Shown one piece after another: positions 11,455 through 22,699 of a stretch of DNA of 64,000 nt (its first letter is position 1; each line of letters begins with the position of its first letter). The DNA comes from Actinostola sp. cb2023 (taxonomy: Eukaryota; Cnidaria; Anthozoa; Actiniaria; Actinostolidae). Under the pieces are notes generated by a model. That model was given only the letters and a program-made list of their open reading frames with translations. It had not been told where the DNA came from and ran no database searches. A program made the position numbers and the translations under genes. The DNA lies in assembly GCA_033675265.1 (NCBI GenBank), contig JAUJYZ010000057.1, positions 1-64,000 of the forward strand, in the 5' to 3' direction.

Positions 11455-12453
11455 TCATAGCTGTTTATCGGCTTCCATACTTTGACAACCACTGGCTACC
11501 GAAACAGCGAGATCACGATTTTGACAACGCGAACAGTGAGAGGAAATCACTGTTTCCACTACCGCTGCTTTGAGTAACTTGTTGGTTTTCAACATGGCAA
11601 GAGGATTGATGATCGCGTTGATATGGCATGATAATTGAAACCAAATCCTCCCATAGTAGAAGTAGTTTTTTCCATTAAGAAAGAAAAGACCCGCAGATGT
11701 CAAGAACGGAATATTGCAAATAGCCAGTGCTATGATGATATAGAATACGCCCGTAGCCACAGCTCTTTCCAAAGCCATCTGCCTTAACTGTGAGGTATTC
11801 AAGTCTGCCGTACGTTTACGCTGTCGTCTGACTCCGATGTAAACGCCCAACTGCAGCAACGTGACAATAATGGCCGTACCCCCAAACAGCATCACCTTCA
11901 TCTTTACCAAGTCTTGCATTTTGAGATAAGGTGCCAACCCGCCCAAAGCTATGCCAATAACCCACACAACACCCACGGAAGTGAAGACGCGTCTACAGTT
12001 CAACCATCTTCTAGAGAGGTATGGCTTGTGAATGGCTACCCAGCGGTCGATGGAGATCAATATCACACTAATATGCCCGATGGTACGGCCACAGAAGTGT
12101 GCAAATGTCGACAAGTTACGTACTGGTGATCTTGCACAGAAATTGTCGTTGGCAAGGTACACCAACGACTGAGGCAGTTCTAAAGTTTGTGCCAAACCGA
12201 TAAAACACAGATCTTTGAGGTTCAGGCTGCACAGAAGAAGAATAGACGGTGTACGAAGGTTTTTTTTCCTGTATATTGTTATGAGAATCAGGCAATTGGC
12301 GATGGTGGAGAGGAGAAAGCAGACGATGTTCAGCGGAGCAAGAATAGAATAGGAAGCCTTGAAGAAGTTGTACTGAAAGGATATGGAGTACTCAGGGCGG
12401 TAGCAACGAAATTTGGCTGGTCTACTGGTCATATTGGAAACGTTGGCAGCCAT
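11455..12453 (-). CDS. Class A (rhodopsin-like) G protein-coupled receptor, single exon
   Basis: A 332-residue single-exon receptor for the plasma membrane. Seven hydrophobic segments are visible, with an extracellular N-terminus carrying two N-glycosylation sequons (NVS, NMT within the first 10 residues). TM2 has the conserved Asp (about D81), TM3 ends in D136-R137-W138 in place of DRY, and TM7 has NPLAM (283-287) in place of NPxxY. Cys106 matches the usual TM3 cysteine, but the second extracellular loop lacks an obvious partner. Intronless divergent receptors of this kind are greatly expanded in cnidarians, and the ligand cannot be told. The ATG at 12453 is the first Met and the frame is intact. 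A palindromic element (12488-12687) sits just upstream and may contribute to its promoter region. Confidence 0.88.
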   Translation of the reverse strand: MAANVSNMTSRPAKFRCYRPEYSISFQYNFFKASYSILAPLNIVCFLLSTIANCLILITIYRKKNLRTPSILLLCSLNLKDLCFIGLAQTLELPQSLVYLANDNFCARSPVRNLSTFAHFCGRTIGHISVILISIDRWVAIHKPYLSRRWLNCRRVFTSVGVVWVIGIALGGLAPYLKMQDLVKMKVMLFGGTAIIVTLLQLGVYIGVRRQRKRTADLNTSQLRQMALERAVATGVFYIIIALAICNIPFLTSAGLFFLNGKNYFYYGRIWFQLSCHINAIINPLAMLKTNKLLKAAVVETVISSHCSRCQNRDLAVSVASGCQSMEADKQL

Positions 12454-12487
12454 TTGTGATTTTGCAGCCCGAGGCTGAAAATGAAGG

Positions 12488-12687
12488 TTTTAATTGTCAA
12501 CATTTATGTTGATATTTTGAGGTAGTTCGAGAAGTAAAGTTTAATTGACAAAAAAAAAACAGCCTGCTTCATAAACTCTCAAGTTCGAAAAAAAATGAAG
12601 CAGGCTGGTTTTTTTTTTTTTTTTGTCAATTAATCTTTATTTCTCGTACTACCTCAAAATATCAACATAAATGTTGACAATCAAAGC
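12488..12687. mobile_element. Palindromic MITE next to the GPCR start
   Basis: The arms share TGTCAACATTTATGTTGATA and ATTTTGAGGTAGT and meet around CAGCCTGCTTCA / TGAAGCAGGCTG. Arm length is about 85 bp with poly(A)/poly(T) runs of different length. It has no coding capacity. It begins 35 bp upstream of the receptor ATG. Confidence 0.88.
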
Positions 12688-13810
12688 TAAACCGGCAACG
12701 ACGTTACTAAGCTTGACTAAAAGCATAATTTGATCGCGCGCGCCGCTAATATGAAACATAATCAATTTTTGGCCCGATCACTGACACTGTTAATTCAAGA
12801 GAGTTACAATTTTAGTGACCTACAAAAAAAATTATATGGCATAACGATGAATCGCATTTTAAAAGTATCTTTCTGTTCGCTGCTTGAAAGACGATATCTT
12901 ATCTTCTAAATCTAACTTTCTGACTTTGCAATGTTGTATATATTTTTTACCTTTTTACCTTTTCTTGACCTGTCGAAATATGAACCGCAAAGAAACTCTG
13001 ATTACGCCCTGTTGAAACTGTTAACCAGAGTCACTCGAGTATTAAGTAACCTTCCTCTTTTCGTTTTCTCTAGAAGAGTACCTGCTGGAGAACAGTATTC
13101 TCGCTATATAGCCCCGCGTAGGTGTATAATGAGTATGACTGAAGAGCTCCCATCTTGGGGATCTCTTTATCTGCGATTCATTGTACTTTAGCGGATGTTT
13201 AATTCAAGTACCTTTGAATAAGAAAATATCTATCAAAGAACTGATGCACTTCCACACGGTTTGATGTTGCACGAACGGTTTCTGTTCTAAATCCTTAGCA
13301 GTTTTCAAAACTGGTTTATGACTGAATAGAAGTGGGACTAACGTGAGAAAGTGAGAATCGAAAGCCTTCTGTAAATAAAACTGAACAAACACGAGAATGA
13401 ATTAAACCCACACAAATGCCTCATACAAAAGTGTCGTTAGCTCGACCAGCTTTTACTTCCATATTTGGGCATTTATATTTACCATATTTGGAATCCCATT
13501 AAATATTTTTTCGCTTAAAAGTACGATTTTTTATCGAAAAATCCATGCAAACATACAGGGATTCGATCAAATGAATGTCAACTTCGTCAGCCATTTTGTT
13601 TCACGGCCTTATGGGCCTGGAAAAAGCGAAACAGTGTGACCAAACAACTCGTACCCAGTCCCCTAAGGATTTGTTGATGGGCTCCACTTACTCAGCAGTG
13701 CATGCAATATAGTACTCAAATGCACTTAATACTTCATGAAGACAAAATCACTCGGCTACCGTGTAGGAGGTCTACTACTCTGATCTAATTAGCATTCAAT
13801 TTGGTTAACT
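12688..13810. other. No supported gene
   Basis: AT-rich unique sequence. Frames at 12931-13191 (+) and 13204-13392 (-) lack motifs, splice context or coding-like composition. I see no RNA gene. Confidence 0.4.
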
Positions 13811-14250
13811 TTAAAGTGCCTATCACCTCTGTGAGATTGTCTTAAAAATATATTCAATATATGCTGAATAGTTGGTGGGTTCAATATTTTGTGATTTGAA
13901 CCTTGCGTTTATGAGTTATAGAGGTTTGAAATCTCAATATGCAAATCAGATGACGTCAACCCAGGAATTTGCCATAACTTATTTAGACTTTTTCAAGAAG
14001 AACTTATTTTTTTAAATGGGCAAAAAAGTTATAAAATAATTTATAAAGACTGCGAAAATATTCTGTAAGTTTTCAAATGTCAATAATCAGCACAAGGGCG
14101 TTTTTGTATAATAAATGAAGTCTTAGTAGACGTCATCAAATTTGCATATTGAGATTTCAAACCTCTATAACTCATAAACGCAAGGTTCAAATCACAAAAT
14201 ACTGAACCCACCAACTATTCAGCTTAAATTGAATAGATTTTTAAAACAAT
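13811..14250. mobile_element. MITE, family F1, copy 2, 3' end missing
   Basis: It starts TTAAAGTGCCTATCACC and is closely similar to the element at 31-506 over most of its length. The expected terminal repeat (GGGGTGATAGGCACTTT) is lost or scrambled just before the target site of the large transposon at 14263, so the transposon inserted in or beside this older element. Confidence 0.75.
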
Positions 14251-14262
14251 CAGGCTGATATT

Positions 14263-14271
14263 GTTTTTAGG
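14263..14271 (+). repeat. Target-site duplication, left copy
   Basis: GTTTTTAGG abuts the left inverted end of the transposon at 14272 and is repeated exactly at 21004-21012. Confidence 0.9.
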
Positions 14272-15260
14272 GACACGGCTTAAAAACCGCTGATTGGTTA
14301 ATATTTTTTCGCTTTGAGAGTGCGCAGTAAAGGATACCGCTTAATTTAGCGCGGGCTCATATCGACCATGAGGTATCGAACGATGAAGGTTTTCGAATAG
14401 ATTCACATCAATTTTCCTAATTCTTTAGCATTTTTAAATCAAAAATTCTTTTTTAATCTTGCTTGATATAGAAATGCGAATGTGAGGTATCGATCTGACC
14501 TAAAAATTCAGTACATATTCTCGTCGATTCAACTGCTGATGGATTTGAAGATTTCGACTTGGCGGTATTTCATCTTTGAAAGGCAACCAGGTAAAACTGT
14601 TTTTCTTTCTTGTTATTTGTTTATGTATTATATCTACTTGATTTATCTTTATTTTCATTAGTAATTAATGTGTTGATTATCAATCTACAAATACTTAACG
14701 AATCGCACTTAAACTTTTGTTGGTATTTTACTTTAAGAGGATATTTATTTCAACATCGCGTAATATCCGCCAAAAGCGCCAAAAACCAGCCCTTTTGGAC
14801 AGTTTGAATTTCGATTTTCGCTTTGGATTAACACTCTAATTTTATTTTAACCAAGTACAAACTATTAAAAACAAAGTAAATTGTCTGCCTAAAGCTGTTT
14901 TAGCGTTGTACAAAGCCATTTTCCTGCTTTTTGTTTCAAATTTGAGGTAATTCAGGGGAAAACATCAGCAATACTAGCAAATATACAGAGACAGCCCATG
15001 TGGACAGTTTTCAAATTAAAAATTTTTACTTTGGATTAACACTCTAATTTCATTTTTACCGATCAAAAACCATTACAAATACCTTAAACTCTTTGCTAAA
15101 GCAGTTTTAGCCTTGTACAAAACGTATTCTCCATGCTATTGGTTTTTGGCGCTCAATACGCGCGTTCGTAAAAAATATCGTCTTAAATAGTATGAAAGTT
15201 GAGCATGATCAACCGCTTTATATTTGTAGGTAAACACAGATATCATCACTTTTGAATTTG
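14272..15260. other. Non-coding left part of the transposon with a diverged internal direct repeat
   Basis: Segments at about 14780-14940 and 14995-15135 share GGACAGTTT, CTTTGGATTAACACTCTAAT, then TTTTAGC.TTGTACAAA in the same order, a diverged direct duplication about 215 bp apart. No coding frame is supported (the 65-codon frame at 14610 has none of the signs). Such repeats may be subterminal transposase-binding sites; this is inference. Confidence 0.5.
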
Positions 15261-15265
15261 TGGTT

Positions 15266-15281
15266 GGCTCTTAAAAGAGCC
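15266..15281 (-). promoter_or_regulatory. Histone-type 3' stem-loop downstream of the transposase gene
   Basis: On the minus strand the sequence reads GGCTCT-TTTA-AGAGCC, preceded by CCAAC and followed by AACCA. This matches the replication-dependent histone mRNA element: six-base stem with GGCTCT/AGAGCC, four-base loop starting TTT, A/C-rich flanks and ACCA after the stem. It lies 54 nt after the TAG of the transposase-like gene, in the sense direction, which is normal histone spacing. No AATAAA is seen close downstream. A purine-rich downstream element is not clear. No histone gene lies nearby. Confidence 0.65.
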
Positions 15282-15335
15282 GTTGGTTAAGTGTATTGCT
15301 ATGAGAACTTGCAGTGGCCAGTTGTGGAAGATGTG

Positions 15336-18300
15336 CTACGATGTCGCCGAGTGAACCTTCAGCAGATGTTGATCAAGGCCACGTTTTGTCTTGTAAACCT
15401 TCCTGCATCCAAGGAATGAACACTTTAAAATGGCCCGAGTGGTCGCCTGAGTGTTTTCTGTTTGGTTTGTTGTCTCCTGGAGCTCAGCTGGCTTAGACGC
15501 TAGATTACTGTGGACAGGTTCTGCATTTGGTACCGGTATAAGTGATGACAACCGACCCACGAGCTTTTTTTGCACTTGAGAAACTTGCGAAAGGTAGGTA
15601 GAATTGTTAAAGATGCCTTCTTTATTTTCGTTCTTACTGTCGAATTCTTCATTGTCGTCGTCGTCTTCACTATCATCGCCATTGTCGTTATCTGAATCTT
15701 GATCATTATTATTATCATCATCTTCAGCCCCAGCTAAGTACCTGTTTTAAAAATGAATATAGTCTGTTAACATTTTTCACAGTTGAATATGTTTTAATTG
15801 TCTCTGACTTGATGTTTTTATAGACATTTACCGACATTTCGACTGACACTTCATCAAGTTAGAGACAAAAACATTGTAATTACAATTTATTCATGGAACC
15901 TGACTGCAATATAAATATGTTTTCAAATATTACCTACCTGTTCATTATTAATGCTAACTGCTCAATTCTTTGCTTCAAAGGGTCAATACAAATAGGACAT
16001 ATCATACTTTGTGGCAAGGCATATGGATGATCTCCCCACTGACGTTGTGCTGGTAGAATACAGCACTTGTGAAAGGAATGACCACATGTAAGACGTTGTA
16101 CATTAGGCTGCGAGTCGTCATCAGCAACACAAGCTGGATGGTCACAGAACAGTAGTGGATCAGGTTCAGAACAATCTTTAAATGCAAAACCAAGTGGAAA
16201 GCACCTCTGGTCTACAGTTGCATCTAGGGCCGGTAGATAGTATGACTGTAAATGATACATCAGTTGCCATTTATTCAGAAATACATCCTTAAAAGTATTC
16301 AGCATTTTTCAACTACGTATGACAAAAAAATTTGCTAAAGTACCTGATATTTATGTTGACCTCTTGGAACTTTTGTAGTCTGTCCAATTGTCTGCCAAAC
16401 AGAGGCAAAAAGGTCTATCATATATTCAGCAGTCTTGAGTGCATGGCGTGAAAGATCTTCATTGCCATTTCCTCTGCGGTATTGAGGAAGAAAAACATCT
16501 ACAAACTGGTCTTCAAATCTTTGACCACTGAGGACATGTGCTTGTTCATGGACATAATCTGCAGTTGCCCATATTGGAACAGCCCTGTGTACATGTAAGT
16601 ATAAAATTATCTATGTTATTAAAATTATTCCTCTTGTGTTGTGTACATGTACTGTGTACATGTATTTCACTTTAAATCATGTAGTACTGTGGTTTTATCT
16701 AGTTGTTTTATTGTTGAAATAATCACCCAAAGAGCAACACGTAGTACATTTGAGAGTCAATTTAAGTCCTACATGTATATTTGTTTCAATAATTTACCTT
16801 CGCAACTTAGAATGAAACACCTCAACTTTTTTCTCTGTCAGAACATTCAAGGAACCATGTACTAGAGTTGTTAGTTTTGGTTTTGTCTCTAAATGGAAGA
16901 GGACATCAGACAAATGGCAAAGAGTTGCTTTGTCATAATTCTTTCTCCTATACAATAAGAATTGAAAGGCAATTCTTAACATGGTGTGAAGCCACTGCTC
17001 ATGATCACCGCCCCTAAAAACAACAACATAAAAATAAAAGACAAGGGGAACGACATCGTCAAATAGATGTAGAAGCATCAAATACTGGGGATCTTTACAG
17101 TATCCTCCAAAGTGATTAAGAACCATGTTTCGAACAACTGTCCAGCCACCAAATGTTGAAGCAATGAGTAGAGCAATTTTTTCAGATTTTGGACGTTTAG
17201 GTAATACTTTATTCTGACCAAACAAGCATTTGTAGAGGTTTGCAAAGAATGGGCGGTATAACAGCACAGTTGTTTCCTGGATGTTTAATGAAATGTGGAA
17301 TGGGCCTTGCCAGGGGATCATAGATGGAATGTGTTGAGGGTCTGTTCTTGGATTCCACTGAAATGTACAATTAGATTTACAGGAATTAATAAATGTGTTG
17401 ACTGTCATTATGTATATATTCTATATTGATTTCATTTTACTCAATTTTGGTTGTGAGCTAAGAATTTTTGAATTATAAAATTAATAACTTTGTAGACATT
17501 TTAATGTACATTTATTATTTTAGATGGTAAAGATTTTAGCTTCCTATATTATTCCTTGTAAACCAGTACTATTTTGAATATCACAAAGCCTTGTGATACA
17601 TGCATGTACTTACATCAGCAACAATTTTTTTGTTGTATTTCCAAGTAGGGAAATCTCCCTCAAGAATAACCAGATTTTCTTTCATGTATTCAGTCAGTGA
17701 AGGTGCTACTGCTGTTATATGTTGTAAAGCATCCATGTAGTCCCGCTTGCTGTGCAGATCCTGCAAGAACTCGTCAACTAGCCAAGTAGTTCTCAGGAGA
17801 TCCAAGTTGTGCCTGTCCTCACCAGTATAAGCCCTGTAAGAACACATTTTTCAAAACAAGGTTAAGGTGAGGGTTAAGCTTCAAGGCCTTGAAGTATGAA
17901 ACACGTTTGTCATCTATCATAATGACAACAGTTTAACGCCTTAACCCCACAGATGAGTAATGTTAAACTGGGTTTATCAACCCCACCTCCAAATTCATGC
18001 TTTAGTGTTCATATGAGCTCATATTCTACAATCCCAATAAAAACCCTCTCCCTTTTCTTCACAATTCCTAGCCTCGTCCCACATCCATTTATCCCAACAA
18101 CAATAGAGTCTGATTACCTAATTCTCCTTTATCAATCAAAAATAACCTTCACCCTTTCTAATCCATGTCATCAGTATTTCTAGTTCTAATGTGAGTCCCG
18201 CCATGGGCATATGATATTTTTCTCTTTAATCTTTATTAAAAGTAATTATTTTATACTAATGAAAATAATTGTTTTTTTCATCTTTTTAGGTTCCTGTAAT

Positions 18301-20226
18301 TAACGAACCTCAAGTTTTCACAACTTTCTTTAGCGATTGACAAATCAAGATGTCTATACTCCATTGGAGAGTGTTCAAGAAAACTGGACCCAAAGTAATC
18401 TGATAGAGAACCATTTCTTTCAAAGTATGTCATAAGTTCTTGAACGTCTATACCCCCCCGACTGTTCGAAAATACCCCCGTCTTCAACTGCACTCTGACA
18501 TTCCTGTGGATGGCCAGGGGATCTTGTCTTGGTATGGCTTCAATGTTTGCATGGATGTCAACCATTGCTGTGCACATATGGTATGCTGTGGATGTTTCTT
18601 GGTTTCTAGGACTTTTCTTGCAGTGGATGAAATGGATATCATCTTCCAAGAGTAGTACAAATGATTTGTTCTGTTTTATTAAACAAAAGACACAATAGAA
18701 ATTGGATGTCTATGGGTTTGGTTTTTACAATGCAAGGCTCAAAACTGTGACCACCACCAGATAATGTATTTGCATACTTTTGTCTCCGCCATCCTCCAAT
18801 TAGCCGTTAGATCAGATATAAGATAAGACAACCCTGCAAAGCTGATTGGATAACAGCTTGAATATATTATCTGGTGGTCATACTTTTGGGTGTCGTGCTG
18901 TAACTGGTTTTAGGTAACTGTTAAGTTTACTTACTATTTGGGCATTTTTTATAGCTTTAGGCACTTCCTCCTTGTTTAGTTTACATAATTCTTTGCTGTA
19001 AGCTAGCACAGTGTTTGGATGGCATGAATAACCCATCAGCATCCCAGACATTAGGAAATCATAACTTGCACCGCTTAACCTCAGTTGTAGTCCATTTGAT
19101 TTTTGAAGTGAATTTATTTTCTTCAAAAGAATATATTTCATGTGATTTATTTAATTATTTGTTTATTTCATAGTTAGAATTACAAAATTACCTGGTTTCT
19201 GTAGAAGCACATGGTATGTAAAAGAGATACCACCCTAACCTCTTGTTTTTTAGCCCTTTGTGTTGAAGGAGACTGTTTTTCATCATTAAGGATTGAAGAG
19301 TACATCAAGTCATAAAGACCAGGAGCATATTTATTACAGAAGGCCTTCATATCTTCAGGCAGGAAAAGTGGGCTGTTACCGTTTCGATGGTGACTAGCAT
19401 AGGCTTTATGAAAAGCTTTGAACAATGAATCAAATCTTTTATGATCTGTAAATGAATTGAATAATATCTTACAATATCACACAGACCTAATTATATTTTT
19501 GAATTGATTTGATTGGTTTTATATCTTTAATATTACTAACAATATCTGTAACTGTTAGAATTTTGTTGTTTAGAAAGGTCTATATACAAAGCAGTTTTTT
19601 ATAGCAAATAGAAATAAGAGTACTTAACTTACTAGGTAATAAATCTAAGACTTGAATAAAATACCTTTTAATTTATTTTTAAGTTTCAAGTTTTCTTCCT
19701 CTATTTCCTGAACCGAACCTCTCAATTGTTTGTTTTCTTCTTCAAGTTCTGCAATTGTTTGTCGTGGATTCAGGGAATCAGCCTCGTCTTCAAATGACCT
19801 CTATTATTATTTCAGTTATGTGTTAGCATTTTTAGATGATAGAAATAAAGGAATAAAAAAAATAACACTTGCCTTTCTTCCTTTTGGGATTTCGTAAAGA
19901 TGGTGTCTAGTTATAGCTGGGTGTTTATCAGCTTCTTTCAAGTGGATGCTACATATTTTTGTGCTAATTTTTTGGGGGTTCAATTCTTGAAAAACTGGGA
20001 AAAAGCGGTGGGGGCAGTGTTTTATGATCTTAGAGCATGGACCGCTTATGGGAAAACAACAAGCCTCTTTACGTGCATATTCAATCGAGTGGTTTTTACA
20101 AAGATGTACTTCTGTTGTAAACCCACGAGCCCTAGCTATTATACCTGAATAGGTCCTTACAGCCCCATTACAATTCACAGCAGTGGAATCTCGCAAAACA
20201 AGACAAGAATGAACCCTTTCGGACAT
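15336..20226 (-). CDS. Transposase-like protein with RING and C2H2 fingers, ten exons, 1022 aa
   Basis: Exons in order of transcription: 20226-19873, 19800-19665, 19445-19192, 19120-18935, 18670-18309, 17833-17614, 17357-16798, 16584-16344, 16287-15938, 15741-15336. Total 3069 nt, in frame throughout, starting MSERVHS. Intron 1 uses a GC-AG pair (AAG|GCAAGT). Residues 1-110 form a Cys/His-rich putative zinc-binding region; about 119-163 is a Leu/Glu/Lys coiled coil. Exon 5 has a hydrophobic strand running into EDD (FVLLLEDDIHF), and exons 6-7 have LEGDFP and IPWQGPFH, possible RNase H-like catalytic positions. About 815-875 is a RING-H2 (CDHPAC, CGHSFHKCC, CPIC). About 890-925 is an Asp/Asn/Glu run. 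The C-terminus (about 993-1016) is a C2H2 finger. Its place inside a bounded element makes it the likely transposase. Exon 9 could start 39 nt later, also in frame. I do not assign a superfamily. Confidence 0.8.
18746..18883. mobile_element. Small MITE inside intron 4 of the transposase gene
   Basis: The ends TGACCACCACCAGATAAT and ATTATCTGGTGGTCA are inverted repeats about 100 bp apart. It is nested in the larger transposon and so inserted after it or moved with it. Confidence 0.7.
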
Positions 20227-21003
20227 TTTGTAAAAACTCTACAAAACTAGCGTCAGAGGAAACCCCAAGAATGTGTGCACACGCGTCAAAAGCGTTCAAA
20301 AAGGGCGGGGAAATTCTGTAAACAAGAAAGACAAAGAAATGACTTGTACGAACTTTGTAAGGCCAAACAAATTTATTATGTCTTAAGACCATACACAACC
20401 ACAGACATGAAATTGCTGAATCAGGTTTAAGCGGTAAGTAATATTAATCATTCCATTCGTATAAAATAAGTAAACTGCAAGCTTGCATCAACAATCGATC
20501 TCGGGAAATATTTTATCGAATGGCAAAGGTAAGGGAAAGTAAGCTGTTGACCATCTTCGTAGAATAAAACAGAATGTGCTTAGAAAACACTCAATAACTT
20601 AATGGCACAAGCATAGAATTTGGTGCACACCTCATATTTTGTTTAATAAAGAATAATAAACAAAATATCAAAGCCTTTCGCTTATCTTTGATGTTGTCAC
20701 CTTATTTTTTGCCAAAACACGAAGACAGTTGACATTTCTCAACAAGACGATTTTTGATTCTTTTCTCCAAGAGTAAAGTTGTTTTTCGGACTTCCGTGTG
20801 TACCGATTTCTTTCAAAACAAGTTGGTTGTTCGAAGTTAACCGTATATATTCGCTGTTTCTGGTTGCATTTGAAATTCCGCTTAATCTATGACGCTGAGG
20901 GTCGTACACAGTCGAATGGGTTTTGCAGCGCGGGAAACCATCGCGCGTCCGCCATTTTGTCGCGGGAAATGTCGCGCATGCGCAGCGGTTTTTAAGCCGT
21001 GTC

Positions 21004-21012
21004 GTTTTTAGG
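21004..21012 (+). repeat. Target-site duplication, right copy
   Basis: GTTTTTAGG directly follows the right inverted end (GCCGTGTC) of the transposon and equals 14263-14271. Confidence 0.9.
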
Positions 21013-21172
21013 CGATTTCGAAACTGGCTCTTCTGGGAAGAGGCACTTGTTTCACTGACGATGTTGTAGAGTGTGACTTACATAAATCTTTAAGTGGAAT
21101 TGTTTGAAAAGCATTGTTAACACTCCAAGTATGATATCAAGTATGATATTCTAGATGTATTCTAGATGTATT

Positions 21173-21306
21173 TATAGTTGTATTTAAGTATTATAGATAT
21201 AGATTGTATGTAGTTTTTATATTGTATCAGGGCCTCTATTATAGTTGTATTTAAGTATTATAGATATAGATTGTATGTAGTTTTTATATTGTATCAGGTC
21301 CTCTAT
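21173..21306. repeat. Two-copy tandem duplication, unit about 67 bp
   Basis: The block starting TATAGTTGTATTTAAGTATT and ending at CCTCTAT occurs twice with one or two differences. A retrotransposon-like tail (AATAAAGGTTTTCATTCATT) follows at about 21350. Confidence 0.8.
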
Positions 21307-21689
21307 TGATAACAACGATTTTTATTGCTGACAGAACTACCCTGAATTTTAAATAAAGGTTTTCATTCATTCATTTATTTCAAAGGACCGATTGCTTCAG
21401 TTTTATTTCCCGCCTACTGATATCGTCACGGACGTCGTAATTAAACGATATATTGCTCAATTTGAGCCATCTCACCTTTCTTTAGTAACAAACATAGCGG
21501 TGGGATTAGTAATAGATACTGTAATCGATTTTTCAAAGAAAACTTCAAGTTCCGAGATGAAATTCAACTGGGGGTGCAATTAACCAGATGCCCTTGAAAA
21601 GAACTAAGAAGTTTCGCTTTTCGTCATTCAGTTTTATTTTATTGAGTTGAAGTGGAATTGAAAAATGAATTCAAAAATGAAATTAACAA

Positions 21690-21832
21690 ATTCAAGATGG
21701 TTTTGAGTTGTCTGTAATCTTATTGACACACACTTGACGTCATAAAATGTTCAAAACTGCCAAGTTTTGGACATTTTATGACGTCAAGTGTGTGTCAATA
21801 AGAGTACAGACAACGATAAAACCATCTTCAAT
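21690..21832. mobile_element. Near-perfect palindromic MITE
   Basis: The arms contain TTATTGACACACACTTGACG and its reverse complement, with a spacer of a few bases at about 21760. Arm length is about 70 bp. It is non-coding. Confidence 0.88.
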
Positions 21833-22104
21833 CTGTTTATTACAATAACAAAGTCAAAAAGCATCCAAAAACAAGGAATAAGTTTGAAAGAAAAACTGTT
21901 TCAAGCGCGCTGGCTCCGTGCGCGAGCGATTCGTCATGCTATGTGTCTGTCCTCTTATTGACAACGGCTGAGAACCAATCAGATTTCGAGATTACGCTCT
22001 GTTATTGTAACAACCCGAATAATGACAGCTAGATTTGTTCGATCTTTTGGATCCGGATTTCTGTCACGTGTCACACTTTGGGCTACCTGTGGTCTGCATG
22101 ATTT

Positions 22105-22170
22105 CGTTTCTATTTCGAGCGTCCGCCATTTTGAAAATAGCGAGAAGAGAGGGCCCTGGGGACGAGGTTG
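22105..22170. repeat. Dispersed element fragment, shared with 43370-43420
   Basis: GCGTCCGCCATTTTGAAAAT followed by AGCGAGAAGAGAGGGCCCTG is present in reverse orientation near 43370-43420, so it is a dispersed repeat. The frames at 22022 and 22035 run through it and are not supported as genes. Confidence 0.6.
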
Positions 22171-22188
22171 GGTCCGATCGGGTCAATC

Positions 22189-22352
22189 CTTCATATATGG
22201 TACATTTTTATTATGTATGCCTCGTTCTATCATATTTATATCGTATTTTAACATCTCATAGTAAGCAAAACATTAAGAATGTACTTTAAAATATGGATTA
22301 TTGTATACAGACAATGTACTAGGGACCACCATAATGTACCATATATGAAGTC
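22189..22352. mobile_element. MITE with CTTCATATATGGTACATT ends
   Basis: The termini CTTCATATATGGTACATT and AATGTACCATATATGAAG are perfect inverted repeats enclosing about 125 bp of AT-rich sequence. Confidence 0.82.
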
Positions 22353-22565
22353 CCTACCTCCGATCGACGAGGACTGCAACTGACCAAAAGTACTACATGT
22401 TCTCAAAATCATCGCCCACGAAATCCGAAATCCTGGTAGGCCACGGCATATAAAGCGCCCAGATCCTACACGGCCACATCAAGCACAAGGATTCCGTCAA
22501 CATTAGTGTTGCTGCTCGCCTAGTGGCTCGTAGCAACTACTCCAGTTTCGCGTTGTTTAGAGATG

Positions 22566-22697
22566 ACAGGGTTAGCCGCCTCGATTCAGAAACCAGTCCG
22601 TGCAATTCACAAATGTTTCAATTGTTTCATGTCAACATTTTTTCGTGTTCTTGTTGATATTTGTGAATAATTTACACTGACTCAAGGCTAACCCTGT
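22566..22697. mobile_element. MITE with ACAGGGTTAGCC ends
   Basis: The 12-bp termini are perfect inverted repeats, with weaker matching extending inward. Total length is 132 bp and it is non-coding. Confidence 0.75.
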
Positions 22698-22699
22698 AC

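Larger units (their letters stand above)
14272..21003 (-). mobile_element. Complete autonomous-looking DNA transposon, 6732 bp
   Basis: The two ends are perfect 21-bp inverted repeats beginning GACACGGCTTAAAAACCGCT, flanked by an exact 9-bp duplication GTTTTTAGG. The element holds one ten-exon gene on the minus strand with every exon junction in phase, a histone-type stem-loop after the gene, and about 1 kb of non-coding sequence at its left end with internal repeats. Subterminal sequence contains GCGCATGCGC-like motifs near the right end. A 9-bp duplication is compatible with Mutator-like or some other superfamilies, but the protein does not let me assign one. One small MITE is nested in intron 4 (18746-18883). 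Confidence 0.88.

Noticed and set aside
15266..15281. Remnant of a histone gene
   Set aside because: No histone coding sequence exists near the stem-loop on either strand, and the transposase-like gene ends just upstream of it.
19873..20226. THAP domain at the N-terminus of the transposase-like protein
   Set aside because: It is Cys/His-rich with a CxxH pair, but the spacing of the other cysteines does not clearly fit the C2CH THAP pattern.
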